A DNA stretch of 64,000 nucleotides from Monocercomonoides exilis (lineage: Eukaryota; Preaxostyla; Oxymonadida; Polymastigidae). Location: positions 367,501 through 431,500 of the forward strand of contig LSRY02000001.1 in NCBI GenBank assembly GCA_001643675.2. The letters run 5' to 3'. The translations under genes were made by a program, and so were the position numbers. Positions 11,304 through 24,071 of this stretch are shown piece by piece. The notes under the pieces were generated by a model that worked only from the letters and a program-made list of their open reading frames with translations, had not been told where the DNA came from and made no database searches. The first letter of the stretch is position 1. Every line of letters starts with the position of its first letter.

Positions 11304-11748
11304 CAGTCTAAACCGGATATAATCACATCGGTTTTTGCACAACTTTTTGTGACTATATCCGATTGTGATTATACACGATAAAGCTTTTCATTGAAAAAAT
11401 ATCAATTTATTTTATAAATAATTAATTATGAGTCGTTTTTTTTATTTTTGGTAATTCTGCACAAATACACTTTTTTCACTTGAACAATTTTGATCATAAA
11501 TACATATAATTTTAACTTATTTGAGTACATTTTTGAAAAATCGAAAAATTGAAAATTTCGATCAAAAAATAGATTTTTCATTGAAAAAATCACCCATAGT
11601 AATAAAAAATGTGATTATATCTATTCAGCCCCGTGATTATATGCGATGGAAAATGAATGAAAAATAGGCCAAAAATGTCAGTGCATGGAAAAATGTGACT
11701 ATAACAGATGTTGATTATATTCAATGTGATAATATCCGGTTTAGACAG
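11304..11748. mobile_element. 445-bp MITE, left copy
   Basis: The termini are CAGTCTAAACCGGATATAAT at the left and the complement of CTGTCTAAACCGGATATTAT at the right. The interior repeats variants of GTGATTATAT. CAGT-type ends with CCGGATATAAT resemble pogo/Tigger elements, but no TA duplication is visible. The outer end of this element is also exactly where the large inverted duplication begins. Confidence 0.7.
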
Positions 11749-12230
11749 TTATAATTTTTGAGTTCGAATTAACAATTGTCTGAAACTCAACGAAATTTTG
11801 TTATCTTTCTCACGAAATTCTGTGAAAATCGTTTTTTCACTTTTGAATCGGAGATATTCTTGTGTTGTCATTATTTTCTTGTGCGAAAGAAAAATTATAG
11901 AAATTTTTTATTTTTTTAAAAAAATTTTTATAAATGTCAAATTTTTTTAAATTGAAAGAGAAAACATTTATTTCACTTCCTTCTCTTGTATTTTTGAGAG
12001 CATAGATAATTGGGAAGATTTGACAATGTTAATAAGTTTGGAATAATATTCTTTTCTTCGTGTTGCTTCTTTTCCATTTCTTTTCTTCTTTGAGATCTTG
12101 TGCGGATAATGAATTCAATCTTAGCCTCGCTGATAACTGTCTGTGAAGCATTGTTTTCTTCGTTGTCCTCTGGTTCCTTTACTTTATCTGGGTATGCAAA
12201 TACTGTTTGTTGTTTTTGATCTCCGTTTTT

Positions 12231-13643
12231 TCATATTTCCTTTGTTGGTGTTTGCTCTTCTGATTTTGAACTGGAATTTGTTTCAGAATCGGATTCCGCC
12301 TCAGAATCTGAATCGGACTCTGACTCAGATCCACTTTCTTCAGGTTGGAGAATAGTTGAATTGCATCTTGCTATCACGTGGGCCAGCTTGCTTGACACAT
12401 CTGTTTGGACGAAATGCTTTGTGATTGAATTGCTTCTTGGAGAGAGTCTGGCAAACTTAGCAATTTGGGCTAAGGGAATTCCCGCCATCGTTTGCACAGT
12501 GATAAACGCATGCTTCAATGAGTAAGGCCCGAAACACTTCGGAATCCCAGCATCCTGTAGCATTTCAGCCACATAATTACGAATCCTTCTTGCAGAGAGG
12601 GAAAGATGGGTTGTTTCATCAATAAATAGTGAAGTTGCATTTGGATGAGACTTCTTGATTCTGTTCCATAGTTCCTACACTGAAGCTGCTAGACACACAA
12701 GCGGATGTTCTTTTATAAACGGGATGATAATATCTGTCCGTTCTGTTGATGTTTTTAATTGTGAATCTGGCTATGTTGAATCACCTTTAATATTTGAATT
12801 CTGAAGGTTTATCCTTTCCAGCTCCATGAAGCGACAAGCAGAGAACAACACACATGTGCAAATGGACTTTTTTTGTCAATTCGTGAAAGTCAAGATTCCT
12901 GTTTTCTCCAAATGAGTTATTTTCTGCAGCAGGAGTTGTGGGTTCCAGATGTCTGGTTTGTCTTTTTTCTTCCTATTTTCTGATCTCCGTAATGTTTTTA
13001 ATAGTCTTTGCATGAGTGCAGATTCTCCAAGGCATCTATTGTACAGTAATTCTGAGATTAGCGATAATGCGGCACATGTTTGTTTGAGCGTCGAAGTCTT
13101 TGTCCCTTTGTCTTTCAGGCTAATGAAAATGGAAGTGCATTTTTCAACCCACTCACTCCATGCTTCCGGTGGTTCTCCGTTCCTATTATCTTCCCATATT
13201 TCACTGAAACGCGCATAACTATATGAATATCCTTTCCGTGTGTTTTCTGCAACGCTTTTTTTGCATTCATCGATTACCCTTTCGGAATATCCCTTTGAAA
13301 CAAGCATTCTCCGAAACCATTCTTCTCCTTGCGATTCTAAGGATTGATAAGAACTATTCTCATTCTGCCTGGCGGTAGACTTGCTTCCATCCGTTTCATC
13401 CATCTTCCTTCCTTCAAAACCTGGTTCTGTTCTTTCCATCTCCATTCGCAGTGTCTCGACATTCTTATCAGTGGTTCCCATCTCTGCCCTCTCCAATCTG
13501 GAATCAGAAGAACATGTGCATTTTCCTCTATTGATTTCACAACCGTTGGGACTATTAGTGGAATCGGCGGATGGGCTAAAATAACGCCTCTTTTCCATGA
13601 TTGCTGGAGTCCATCTTCGTTGAGTGTGCTTCCTGGACCGCAC
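12231..13643 (-). pseudogene. DIRS tyrosine recombinase, left copy
   Basis: Mirror of the frame at 26497-27908, with the same frame break and the same two in-frame stops. See that entry for domains. Confidence 0.7.
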
Positions 13644-15187
13644 AATCGGTCCGCTTTCGTATTCTCCTTTGTTGCGAACGCATCCATTGTTATTTTGAGA
13701 TTGAGGTTTTCCATGATCTCGTTTAACTCTTCTTGTTTAATGGAGTAATCTCCCCCTCTTTCTAGCCTGGATAGAGAATCTGCTCTGACATTCTTCGTTC
13801 CTTGCAAGTGTTGGGCTTTTATCTAAATGCGACTGTTCTGAACAAATGTCCATATTTTCATTAGCAACTTCCTGAGATTTGTTCCTGCATTCCATCGATT
13901 GACATTGAAAACTGCTGTTGTATTGCCTAATCTGATTAGCAAACTGTGGGCTTTGTTCGCCTGAAGAATATATCTGAAAGGGTTGAGTACTCGATTAATT
14001 GCATATAATTCCCTGTAATTCGAGCTCTAGCATCTCAACTTCCCTGGAAGCGATTGATGGAAATCGTATTTCTTGTTGTTCATTAGCAGGACCGCTCCCA
14101 CAGCTCTCTCTGATGTATCTGTCGTTAAGGTTGCTTGAGGTTGGAATATTGGGCAAATTTGTCTCGGTTTGTTCGCACTCAGTCTCGATATCCATTTTTG
14201 AATGCTCGGAAGGATTGATGGGTTGACTCTCATTCTTCCTTTCCACCCCACCTTTCTGACCATTCTGTTCAGCAGCATGTTCATCGATGGAAGAAGGAGT
14301 GAAGCTTCCTTGAAAACGAAGCGAGTTGCACTTAGCTTGCCAATGAACGACGCGAAATCTCTCACTCTTGTTTGCTTGCATTTCAGTGCTCGGCGCCTCC
14401 ATCTGTAGCATTCCGTAAGCAATTCTTTCTTTCTGCCTTTCTCAAACGCTAAGGTGAAGTTGGAAGTGTCTTATGAATATCCGAGGAATGAAAAACGATT
14501 TGATGGTTCTATGTGGCTCTTTTCCAGATTCACAATTAGTCCAAGCTTCTGAAACAGACTTATAACTTCTTGTGTGATTCTCTTTAGTTCTTGCTTGTCC
14601 TGATGGAGCAAGACTACGTCGTCCAAGCATGCGACAGCTTTCATCTTCCATCTTTCCCGAATGAAAGCAATGACCTTTCTCATAATTTTTGTGAATATTC
14701 TTGGAGAGTCCTTGTAACCGAAAGGCATGCTGGTGAAGCAATAAAATTCTTTGTTGAATTCGAAGCTTAGAAAAGGAGTGAAATCCTCGGAAACCTTGAT
14801 GAGATAGTACACTTGGCTTAAATCCAATGTGACTGCGAAATCCCCCTTCTTTATTATTCTCTCCACAGATCGATGATCCTCTTGTTTGAAGTGAATTGTT
14901 TTTATCGCATTGTTTAACCTCCTGCAATCCACAATCTGTCTCCAGCTCCCGTTCCTTTTCCTGACTACAAATATTGGATTGACAAATTTCACTTGGTTTT
15001 TGGTGATTTTCCTGAGAATTCCCGTTTTCACTTGAACTTTGATTAACCCCGACAAAGCTTCCCTTGCTTCTTGTGATTGCTTCGGTCTCCTGCAATTTAC
15101 CTGAGAGTTGATAAGGGTTTTGCGAGCTTTGGCACTCCTCCAAACCGGAACAACTCCTCTTTTGATCATCTTTTCTCCTCCCACCAT
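13337..15187 (-). pseudogene. DIRS reverse transcriptase/RNase H, left copy
   Basis: Mirror of the frame at 24953-26803, with identical internal stops. Confidence 0.75.
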
Positions 15188-15429
15188 TTTCCAAGCCTTG
15201 GCAAATAACTCAGTTCTTCCGCCAATTGTTAAGTTGTGTTCTATTGAGACTTTGCTTTGTCCCCGGAACTCCCTCTTGAGTAACCTCTTGGAGCGCTGCT
15301 TGTAATGAATGATCGTTTTGTGCTGGTCGTCCGGGGCTAATCTCGAAAAAACCGATAATTCTTTGTTCCACTTTGAATTCCCCTGGTTTGTTTCTTCCTT
15401 GCATATGAATTTGTAATACTTGCCGATCC

Positions 15430-16215
15430 CTATCTCAATTTTGAGGATGTTTTCTTTGATTCTTCTAAAATTTCTTTTTGTCTTTGAGTTAACAGCGATG
15501 ATGAAAACTCGTCTTTCATTTTTTCTGCTTCAGAAAACCCATATCTTGCTTGTATTCTAACGTGTCTAGCTTCTTTCAGAGCTTGGGATTAAAGCAAACA
15601 TGAATCTGCTATCATTTCTTTTGTTGTATTTCCTGACTTGATTGTTGAGCTTGCCGAGATAAGTGACTTTATTGCCGGATAAAGATATGTTTTTGTTCGT
15701 TCTCCTGCACGACCGAGCGCGTCTTTCCAAAATACTTTGGATCTTGTAAATGGTGGTGGAGCATTCTGGATAAAAGGACTAAAATCTTCATCTTTCATTA
15801 ATGAAAGCGCTTCGTTAATTTTATTCTCTGGAAGATGCATATCGTAAAGTGAAACCTCTGGTGGCTGTCCAAATATTTCGATAAATGCTTGTTGCAAAGA
15901 AGACTCTCCTTCATCTTCTTCAATTCGTGTTGGATCTGTCCGGCCATCAAGCTCCGACTGAACGCTTGATTGGGAAGCGGAATAACTCCCTGCTATTGAG
16001 GGAATTGCACTCGGAGGGCAACCAGTCAGCGGAGCTGCGCAAGGTTCGGTTGCGAGTCCGGTTCCCATGAAGATGGTCGATATGTTTCCTTTTTGATCAG
16101 CGATCGTGACTGACCCATAACGTGGCGCTCTCAAAAATATAAGAGAAGGAAGTGAAATAAATGTTTTCTCTGTAATCAAAACGTTTGTTTTTTGATCATT
16201 GAAAAAATAAATCAA
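15430..16215 (-). pseudogene. DIRS gag-like ORF, left copy
   Basis: Mirror of 24072-24710. Here the frame stays open outward through the terminal repeat to 16215, because a T6 homopolymer near 16.19 kb differs in length from the right arm. Confidence 0.6.
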
Positions 16216-16643
16216 TAAATATCAACGTTCTTTTTACAAAAATAATCAAAACTATTGATTATCGAAATATAATCTTTTTTTTTCAGCAAGGAGCAAAAGT
16301 GAATCGCAAATGAACGATGATTCTTATATAAATTCTGAAAAAAGAAAAAAGAAAAACAGAAAAACAACTTATTCTAATATATTCATCAAGGACCGAAAAC
16401 AGACTTGATGATGAAAACAGTTAATAGTGTTGTACAACGAAAATATTTAAAAACAAAAAAGGAAAAATACTTAATATAGCTCATTTGGCGACAACAAACA
16501 AGCATATCAATAAAAATACAAAACATCAGCTTAACTGGTTTAACTTATGAATAAAATCAAAATAGAAAAAATAATAAGCATGTAACTTTTCTTTGTCAAT
16601 ATGCATCAACAACAATCACTGAATTCACTCCTCCATTTATTTT
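16216..16643. other. Gene-free flank between DIRS and surface-protein gene (left arm; mirrored at 23502-23969)
   Basis: AT-rich sequence with no recognised feature. It includes three of the homopolymers whose length differs between the arms. Confidence 0.6.
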
Positions 16644-19600
16644 TTAGTTGTTCCGAGATCTTCTCTTCCTGACAACAACAATTGCAATAATCACAACAAC
16701 CACCACAATCACCACAACCACAATAGGAACAACAATAGCAACTACAGTTCCCGCATTTGACTTCTTCTTTTCTGGTTCTGGCTCATCTTTCGGTTCTTTG
16801 TGCTTAAGGTATTTCTCATACACATCTTCAAGATCACCACCTTCTTCTTTTGCCCCCACAATCCATCCTTTGTTGTCATCGTTGTAATCCTTCGCAAACT
16901 CAAAGGAGTCTTTCTGTTGGCTGAACTTATCAAAGTCTGGAGCAATGATGCACAGTGATGCCACCGATGAATCTTTCCCTTTGTTGTCACCAAACTCAAG
17001 TTTGCCTTCACCCGGAAGTTTCAAATTACCAACCGCATCTTTCACTTCAATGAGAATAGCTCCTGCCTTTCCACTTGCTGCTTCACATGATTTGAATGAA
17101 CATTTTTTATTTCTTCCCATTTCCACTTTTGAACCATTATCAACCATCTTGATCATAACACCCGCAGACAATCCCTTCGATGATTTCACTTCATTCATGG
17201 TCAACCCTTCTATTTGAACACTCGAAGCTTTATCAGCGGCATCAAGAATGTTGATTGCTGCTCCGTCTGTCATACTCACTTTATTGATCTCAACTGTATC
17301 AAATTTGACTGAAGAGGATTCGTTAATAACAAATAATGATTCTTGGAATTTCACTTCATTATTGCCCTTGCATTCAACTCCACTCATTGCAAGTTCTCCT
17401 TCTGTCACTTTCACAAGATGGATTATGGTGATTTCTTCATCATTTCTGTGTGCAACTGACTCTGGTCTCACAAATTTGCAGTTCACTAAATTCAACTTAG
17501 CATTTTCACAGTCTGCAACGATCAATGAATGTGGATCGGTATTTGATTCCTTTGTCTTATCCAATGACAATGGGAATAAGAAGGAAATTCCTCTGAACTC
17601 AACTTCACTCTTGCATGTGAACAAATGACTGTCTGATTCAACATTGCAATCGATCTCCACTTCTGTTTCTGATTCTTCTTCATTAGCTTTGGTTACGCCC
17701 ACAATCGTTATCAATGAAAATTTCTCAAGTGTAACAGCTGCAGCTCGGTGTGCATTTTCTGTTTTGATGATGTTGATCTTGAAGTTTTCTCCTCCAACGC
17801 CCACTCCAAACAAATTGTATGCTTTATCAAGACTTTTCTTTGGCTTTTCATAGCTCAATCCATCATTGCTATCATTGTCTGCTGTAGCACTCACATACAC
17901 ATTTGTATTAGGATCAAAATACACTTCTGTGAAATCAACTTCAGTGTTATCTTCTGCTCCTTTTGCAATAACATTGTTTTTATTCATTCCTTTCTTGTAT
18001 CCAGATGCAAAGCTTTGCTTCATCGCTATTGCCATATCTCTGTGAAGGCTTACTGGCACATCCAAATATAATCCAATGTTCTTTTCAGCATTAGAAGTTG
18101 TATCTGCCTCTCCTGTCTTGCATCCAGTGAATTCTAAATTATCTCCTGTTTCTGGCCATGTCAGTTCATCTGCTTTGGTTATTGCTGTCATTTCTAGACA
18201 TATTGCTCCTGATTTCCCTTTTGAAGATGTGCAATTTTCAAATGTTGTTTTACCAGTGTTTCCAATAGAGAATGTACTTTCTGCATGTTCGCTCTTCACA
18301 TAAAGTGCTCCACATGTTTCTGTTGTTGTATCTTCCGATTTGCATTCTGTGAATGAGCATGCGTCCAATTTCACTGAAATAGCTGTGTCTGTTTTGCCAA
18401 CAATTTTCATAACAGCACTATCTTTTGATGTAATCTTCTTCAGATTCAATGATGTTAATGAAACATCTGTCACTGCTGTTGTTGTTCCATCAGCCAAAAA
18501 TGGTGTTTCTGAAAATTTCACTTCGTTCTCCGAAGTGCATTCGACATTATTCATTGTCAATGTTCCTGCACTCACTTTCACAAGATGAAATTTTATTTCT
18601 TCCTCTGTATTTGAAAGCATCCCATCTGAATGAGCAGCTGGTGTTGTTTGCTTAAAATCACAAGTGTCAATTTCAATAGATGTTGATTCTGAATCAGCGT
18701 GAATCAAAGCATATGGTCCTTCATTTCCTTCAGATTGATCTGTTACTTGTCCAGGTGTTGATTTGAAATCGAATATCAAATTCTTGAATGTCACTGTCTT
18801 TTGACAGGTGAATAAATCCTTTTCAGATACATTGCTACAATCAATCTCAACTTTAGTCTCAGCTTCGTTTGCATTTTCCTCTGCTTCTACCACTCCTTCT
18901 ATCGTTATTCCTGTCTCTTTTGAGAATGTAATAGCTTCCCCTGTAACTGCTTGGCCAGATTCGTTTTTCATAATTTTAATGGAAAATTCTCCAGATCCTT
19001 TTGAATCTGCAAATAATTCATAAGCTTTTTTTATTGTTTTAAATGGTTTTGTTTTTGTTCCATCTGCTGTGTCATCATTTCCTCCACTTTGAACATATGC
19101 TTCATGTGGATCAAAATATAATGTAGTAAAATCAATATCGATAGCACTTTCATTAGCTCCCTTAGCTGCAACAAACCAGTCATTTGTTCCTTTCACATAA
19201 TTTTCGGCAAAGCTTTTCTTCATTGCTTTTGCAATGGCCTGTAAATTGCCACTATTCACGTCAAGATACAAACCCGTACTCTTTGATCCGGCTGTGCAAT
19301 TAGTAAATATCAAATTAGTTCCTATCTTCGGCCATGACAACTGACTCTCATTTGAAATATTTGGCATCTTCAGATATATCCCACCTGATTTCCCATTGGC
19401 ACATTCACATGATTTAAATGTTGTTGTTGCATTTGAAATTCGTGAACTTTCTGAAATATTAAATTTGCTATCTGATTGATCACTTTCAACATACAATGCT
19501 CCACTTGTGGCATTGTTTGCATTTTCTGTTGATTTGCAATTGGAAAATGTGCATCCATGGACGTTCACTGTAATAGCTTCATTCTCTTTTCCCACAATCT

Positions 19601-20153
19601 TCACTACTGAACTTGCACTCGACTCTATGTTATTCAATGTTGATGCAATCAATGTAACTTTTGCTGCTCCCTCAATCAAAAACGGAGTGGCTGAAAATTT
19701 TGCAATATTGGTTTCATCCTTACAAGATACTGCCTCCATGTTGAATTCACCTGCTTCCACTTTCACTAGATGTATACTTGCAACACCTGTTTCTGGGCGT
19801 TCGAAATGACAAGTGCTAATTGTCAGATTAGGTGAGAGGAAAGATGATTTTGTTGTCTTGAATGAAAGATCAGACAACACTTGAGTTGATCCCCCTGAAT
19901 TTGCAACCAATCGAATAATAGCCAATGTGCTTCCATCATTAGATGCATTTCCAAGTGATAACGGATATATAAACTTCAGGTACTTGAATGTCACATTTTG
20001 CTTACAAGTAAACAGGTCCTTGCTTGAACCAGTATCACCATTTTCCTCAGTGGATGTACAATTTATTTCCACTAACTCAGGAGTCCCATTTCCACTTTGT
20101 TTTCCTTGGATCATTAATGAAACGTTTTTATCAAATTCATTCACTCCTGCCAC
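16644..20153 (-). CDS. Beta-helix (pectin-lyase-like) tail-anchored surface protein, left copy, 5'-truncated
   Basis: 1,169 codons open without introns. The protein consists of three tandem units of roughly 400 residues. Units two and three open with the signature of parallel beta-helix repeat proteins: a Tyr-Val/Ser-Gly-x-Asn/Asp start, then ADGTKTKPFKTIKKAYELF (near residue 355) or NDGLSYEKPKKSLDKAYNLF (near 755). Each unit continues with Cys-containing coils (CDF, C-S-FTECKS, G-ALYV-S, ENCTSSKGKSGAI). The C-terminus has a Pro/Glu stalk, a Val/Ile-rich membrane span (about residues 1131-1160) and the short basic tail RKRRSRNN, so it is a type I surface protein. The first unit lacks its opening motif and no signal peptide is present. 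The true 5' end is cut off at the turn of the inverted duplication, and translation upstream meets a TAA. Such proteins are plausibly adhesins or glycan-binding coats. Confidence 0.75.
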   Translation of the reverse strand: MAGVNEFDKNVSLMIQGKQSGNGTPELVEINCTSTEENGDTGSSKDLFTCKQNVTFKYLKFIYPLSLGNASNDGSTLAIIRLVANSGGSTQVLSDLSFKTTKSSFLSPNLTISTCHFERPETGVASIHLVKVEAGEFNMEAVSCKDETNIAKFSATPFLIEGAAKVTLIASTLNNIESSASSVVKIVGKENEAITVNVHGCTFSNCKSTENANNATSGALYVESDQSDSKFNISESSRISNATTTFKSCECANGKSGGIYLKMPNISNESQLSWPKIGTNLIFTNCTAGSKSTGLYLDVNSGNLQAIAKAMKKSFAENYVKGTNDWFVAAKGANESAIDIDFTTLYFDPHEAYVQSGGNDDTADGTKTKPFKTIKKAYELFADSKGSGEFSIKIMKNESGQAVTGEAITFSKETGITIEGVVEAEENANEAETKVEIDCSNVSEKDLFTCQKTVTFKNLIFDFKSTPGQVTDQSEGNEGPYALIHADSESTSIEIDTCDFKQTTPAAHSDGMLSNTEEEIKFHLVKVSAGTLTMNNVECTSENEVKFSETPFLADGTTTAVTDVSLTSLNLKKITSKDSAVMKIVGKTDTAISVKLDACSFTECKSEDTTTETCGALYVKSEHAESTFSIGNTGKTTFENCTSSKGKSGAICLEMTAITKADELTWPETGDNLEFTGCKTGEADTTSNAEKNIGLYLDVPVSLHRDMAIAMKQSFASGYKKGMNKNNVIAKGAEDNTEVDFTEVYFDPNTNVYVSATADNDSNDGLSYEKPKKSLDKAYNLFGVGVGGENFKINIIKTENAHRAAAVTLEKFSLITIVGVTKANEEESETEVEIDCNVESDSHLFTCKSEVEFRGISFLFPLSLDKTKESNTDPHSLIVADCENAKLNLVNCKFVRPESVAHRNDEEITIIHLVKVTEGELAMSGVECKGNNEVKFQESLFVINESSSVKFDTVEINKVSMTDGAAINILDAADKASSVQIEGLTMNEVKSSKGLSAGVMIKMVDNGSKVEMGRNKKCSFKSCEAASGKAGAILIEVKDAVGNLKLPGEGKLEFGDNKGKDSSVASLCIIAPDFDKFSQQKDSFEFAKDYNDDNKGWIVGAKEEGGDLEDVYEKYLKHKEPKDEPEPEKKKSNAGTVVAIVVPIVVVVIVVVVVIIAIVVVRKRRSRNN

Positions 20154-20560
20154 TAACGCGGGCGTACTGGTTTCTTGCTTTATAATTGTAATGATGTATG
20201 AACTTGAACTTTATATATCCATTATCACTTGGAAATGCATCTAATGATGGAATCACATTGGCTTTATTCGATGGTTCCAAATTCAGGGGATCAACTCAAG
20301 TGTTGTCTGATCTTTCATTCCACTTTTCCTTCACCTTCTGAATTAGCACTTGTCATTTCGAACGCCCAGAAACAGGTGTTGCAAGTACATCTAGTGAAGT
20401 GGAAGCAGGTGAATTCAACATGGAGGCAGTATCTTGAAGGATGAAACCAATATTGCAAAATTTTCAGCCACCCGTTTTGATTGAGGGAAGCAAACTTCAT
20501 ATTTCATTGAATAACATAGAGTCGAGTGCATAGTTCAGTATTGAAGATTGTCGAGAAAAG
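19986..20560. other. Turn of the inverted duplication plus error-rich right-arm segment
   Basis: About 217 bp (19986-20202) have no partner and form the loop. The first ~340 bp of the right arm (20203-20560) match the left arm only with frequent short deletions and substitutions. An example is a 52-base left-arm stretch reduced to about 34 bases near 20330. The reading frame is destroyed here, whereas sequence from 20560 outward is near-identical. Confidence 0.8.
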
Positions 20561-23501
20561 AGAATGAAGCTATTACAGTGAACGTCCATGGATGCACATT
20601 TTCCAATTGCAAATCAACAGAAAATGCAAACAATGCCACAAGTGGAGCATTGTATGTTGAAAGTGATCAATCAGATAGCAAATTTAATATTTCAGAAAGT
20701 TCACGAATTTCAAATGCAACAACAACATTTAAATCATGTGAATGTGCCAATGGGAAATCAGGTGGGATATATCTGAAGATGCCAAATATTTCAAATGAGA
20801 GTCAGTTGTCATGGCCGAAGATAGGAACTAATTTGATATTTACTAATTGCACAGCCGGATCAAAGAGTACGGGTTTGTATCTTGACGTGAATAGTGGCAA
20901 TTTACAGGCCATTGCAAAAGCAATGAAGAAAAGCTTTGCCGAAAATTATGTGAAAGGAACAAATGACTGGTTTGTTGCAGCTAAGGGAGCTAATGAAAGT
21001 GCTATCGATATTGATTTTACTACATTATATTTTGATCCACATGAAGCATATGTTCAAAGTGGAGGAAATGATGACACAGCAGATGGAACAAAAACAAAAC
21101 CATTTAAAACAATAAAAAAGCTTATGAATTATTTGCAGATTCAAAAGGATCTGGAGAATTTTCCATTAAAATTATGAAAAACGAATCTGGCCAAGCAGTT
21201 ACAGGGGAAGCTATTACATTCTCAAAAGAGACAGGAATAACGATAGAAGGAGTGGTAGAAGCAGAGGAAAATGCAAACGAAGCTGAGACTAAAGTTGAGA
21301 TTGATTGTAGCAATGTATCTGAAAAGGATTTATTCACCTGTCAAAAGACAGTGACATTCAAGAATTTGATATTCGATTTCAAATCAACACCTGGACAAGT
21401 AACAGATCAATCTGAAGGAAATGAAGGACCATATGCTTTGATTCACGCTGATTCAGAATCAACATCTATTGAAATTGACACTTGTGATTTTAAGCAAACA
21501 ACACCAGCTGCTCATTCAGATGGGATGCTTTCAAATACAGAGGAAGAAATAAAATTTCATCTTGTGAAAGTGAGTGCAGGAACATTGACAATGAATAATG
21601 TCGAATGCACTTCGGAGAACGAAGTGAAATTTTCAGAAACACCATTTTTGGCTGATGGAACAACAACAGCAGTGACAGATGTTTCATTAACATCATTGAA
21701 TCTGAAGAAGATTACATCAAAAGATAGTGCTGTTATGAAAATTGTTGGCAAAACAGACACAGCTATTTCAGTGAAATTGGACGCATGCTCATTCACAGAA
21801 TGCAAATCGGAAGATACAACAACAGAAACATGTGGAGCACTTTATGTGAAGAGCGAACATGCAGAAAGTACATTCTCTATTGGAAACACTGGTAAAACAA
21901 CATTTGAAAATTGCACATCTTCAAAAGGGAAATCAGGAGCAATATGTCTAGAAATGACAGCAATAACCAAAGCAGATGAACTGACATGGCCAGAAACAGG
22001 AGATAATTTAGAATTCACTGGATGCAAGACAGGAGAGGCAGATACAACTTCTAATGCTGAAAAGAACATTGGATTATATTTGGATGTGCCAGTAAGCCTT
22101 CACAGAGATATGGCAATAGCGATGAAGCAAAGCTTTGCATCTGGATACAAGAAAGGAATGAATAAAAACAATGTTATTGCAAAAGGAGCAGAAGATAACA
22201 CTGAAGTTGATTTCACAGAAGTGTATTTTGATCCTAATACAAATGTGTATGTGAGTGCTACAGCAGACAATGATAGCAATGATGGATTGAGCTATGAAAA
22301 GCCAAAGAAAAGTCTTGATAAAGCATACAATTTGTTTGGAGTGGGCGTTGGAGGAGAAAACTTCAAGATCAACATCATCAAAACAGAAAATGCACACCGA
22401 GCTGCAGCTGTTACACTTGAGAAATTTTCATTGATAACGATTGTGGGCGTAACCAAAGCTAATGAAGAAGAATCAGAAACAGAAGTGGAGATCGATTGCA
22501 ATGTTGAATCAGACAGTCATTTGTTCACATGCAAGAGTGAAGTTGAGTTCAGAGGAATTTCCTTCTTATTCCCATTGTCATTGGATAAGACAAAGGAATC
22601 AAATACCGATCCACATTCATTGATCGTTGCAGACTGTGAAAATGCTAAGTTGAATTTAGTGAACTGCAAATTTGTGAGACCAGAGTCAGTTGCACACAGA
22701 AATGATGAAGAAATCACCATAATCCATCTTGTGAAAGTGACAGAAGGAGAACTTGCAATGAGTGGAGTTGAATGCAAGGGCAATAATGAAGTGAAATTCC
22801 AAGAATCATTATTTGTTATTAACGAATCCTCTTCAGTCAAATTTGATACAGTTGAGATCAATAAAGTGAGTATGACAGACGGAGCAGCAATCAACATTCT
22901 TGATGCCGCTGATAAAGCTTCGAGTGTTCAAATAGAAGGGTTGACCATGAATGAAGTGAAATCATCGAAGGGATTGTCTGCGGGTGTTATGATCAAGATG
23001 GTTGATAATGGTTCAAAAGTGGAAATGGGAAGAAATAAAAAATGTTCATTCAAATCATGTGAAGCAGCAAGTGGAAAGGCAGGAGCTATTCTCATTGAAG
23101 TGAAAGATGCGGTTGGTAATTTGAAACTTCCGGGTGAAGGCAAACTTGAGTTTGGTGACAACAAAGGGAAAGATTCATCGGTGGCATCACTGTGCATCAT
23201 TGCTCCAGACTTTGATAAGTTCAGCCAACAGAAAGACTCCTTTGAGTTTGCGAAGGATTACAACGATGACAACAAAGGATGGATTGTGGGGGCAAAAGAA
23301 GAAGGTGGTGATCTTGAAGATGTGTATGAGAAATACCTTAAGCACAAAGAACCGAAAGATGAGCCAGAACCAGAAAAGAAGAAGTCAAATGCGGGAACTG
23401 TAGTTGCTATTGTTGTTCCTATTGTGGTTGTGGTGATTGTGGTGGTTGTTGTGATTATTGCAATTGTTGTTGTCAGGAAGAGAAGATCTCGGAACAACTA
23501 A
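20548..23501 (+). pseudogene. Beta-helix surface protein, right copy, broken
   Basis: Mirror of 16644-20153. The N-terminal part is scrambled beside the turn. The frame is also broken at about 21118, where AATAAAAAAGC has six As against seven in the left arm, splitting it into 20548-21177 and 21174-23501. The rest, including the membrane anchor, is intact. The lesions look like read errors rather than ageing. Confidence 0.8.
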
Positions 23502-24071
23502 AAAATAAATGGAGGAGTGAATTCAGTGATTGTTGTTGATGCATATTGACAAAGAAAAGTTACATGCTTATTATTTTTTCTATTTTGATTTTATTCATAA
23601 GTTAAACCAGTTAAGCTGATGTTTTGTATTTTTATTGATATGCTTGTTTGTTGTCGCCAAATGAGCTATATTAAGTATTTTTCCTTTTTTGTTTTTAAAT
23701 ATTTTCGTTGTACAACACTATTAACTGTTTTCATCATCAAGTCTGTTTTCGGTCCTTGATGAATATATTAGAATAAGTTGTTTTTCTGTTTTTCTTTTTT
23801 CTTTTTTCAGAATTTATATAAGAATCATCGTTCATTTGCGATTCACTTTTGCTCCTTGCTGAAAAAAAGATTATATTTCGATAATCAATAGTTTTGATTA
23901 TTTTTGTAAAAAGAACGTTGATATTTATTGATTTATTTTTCAATGATCAAAAACAAACGTTTTGATTACAGAGAAAACATTTATTTCACTTCCTTCTCTT
24001 ATATTTTTGAGAGCGCCACGTTATGGGTCAGTCACGATCGCTGATCAAAAGGAAACATATCGACCATCTTC

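Larger units (their letters stand above)
11957..16171 (-). mobile_element. DIRS-type retrotransposon, decayed copy in left arm
   Basis: A 4,215-bp element bounded by inverted terminal repeats of about 45 bp. The outer ends read AGAGAAAACATTTATTTCAC and the complementary AAATAAATGTTTTCTCT; the inner ends read GAGAGC/GCTCTC. Transcribed on the minus strand it carries a gag-like ORF, reverse transcriptase/RNase H and a tyrosine recombinase, the DIRS combination. It is the mirror of the element at 23970-28181, where the reading frames are described. Confidence 0.85.
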
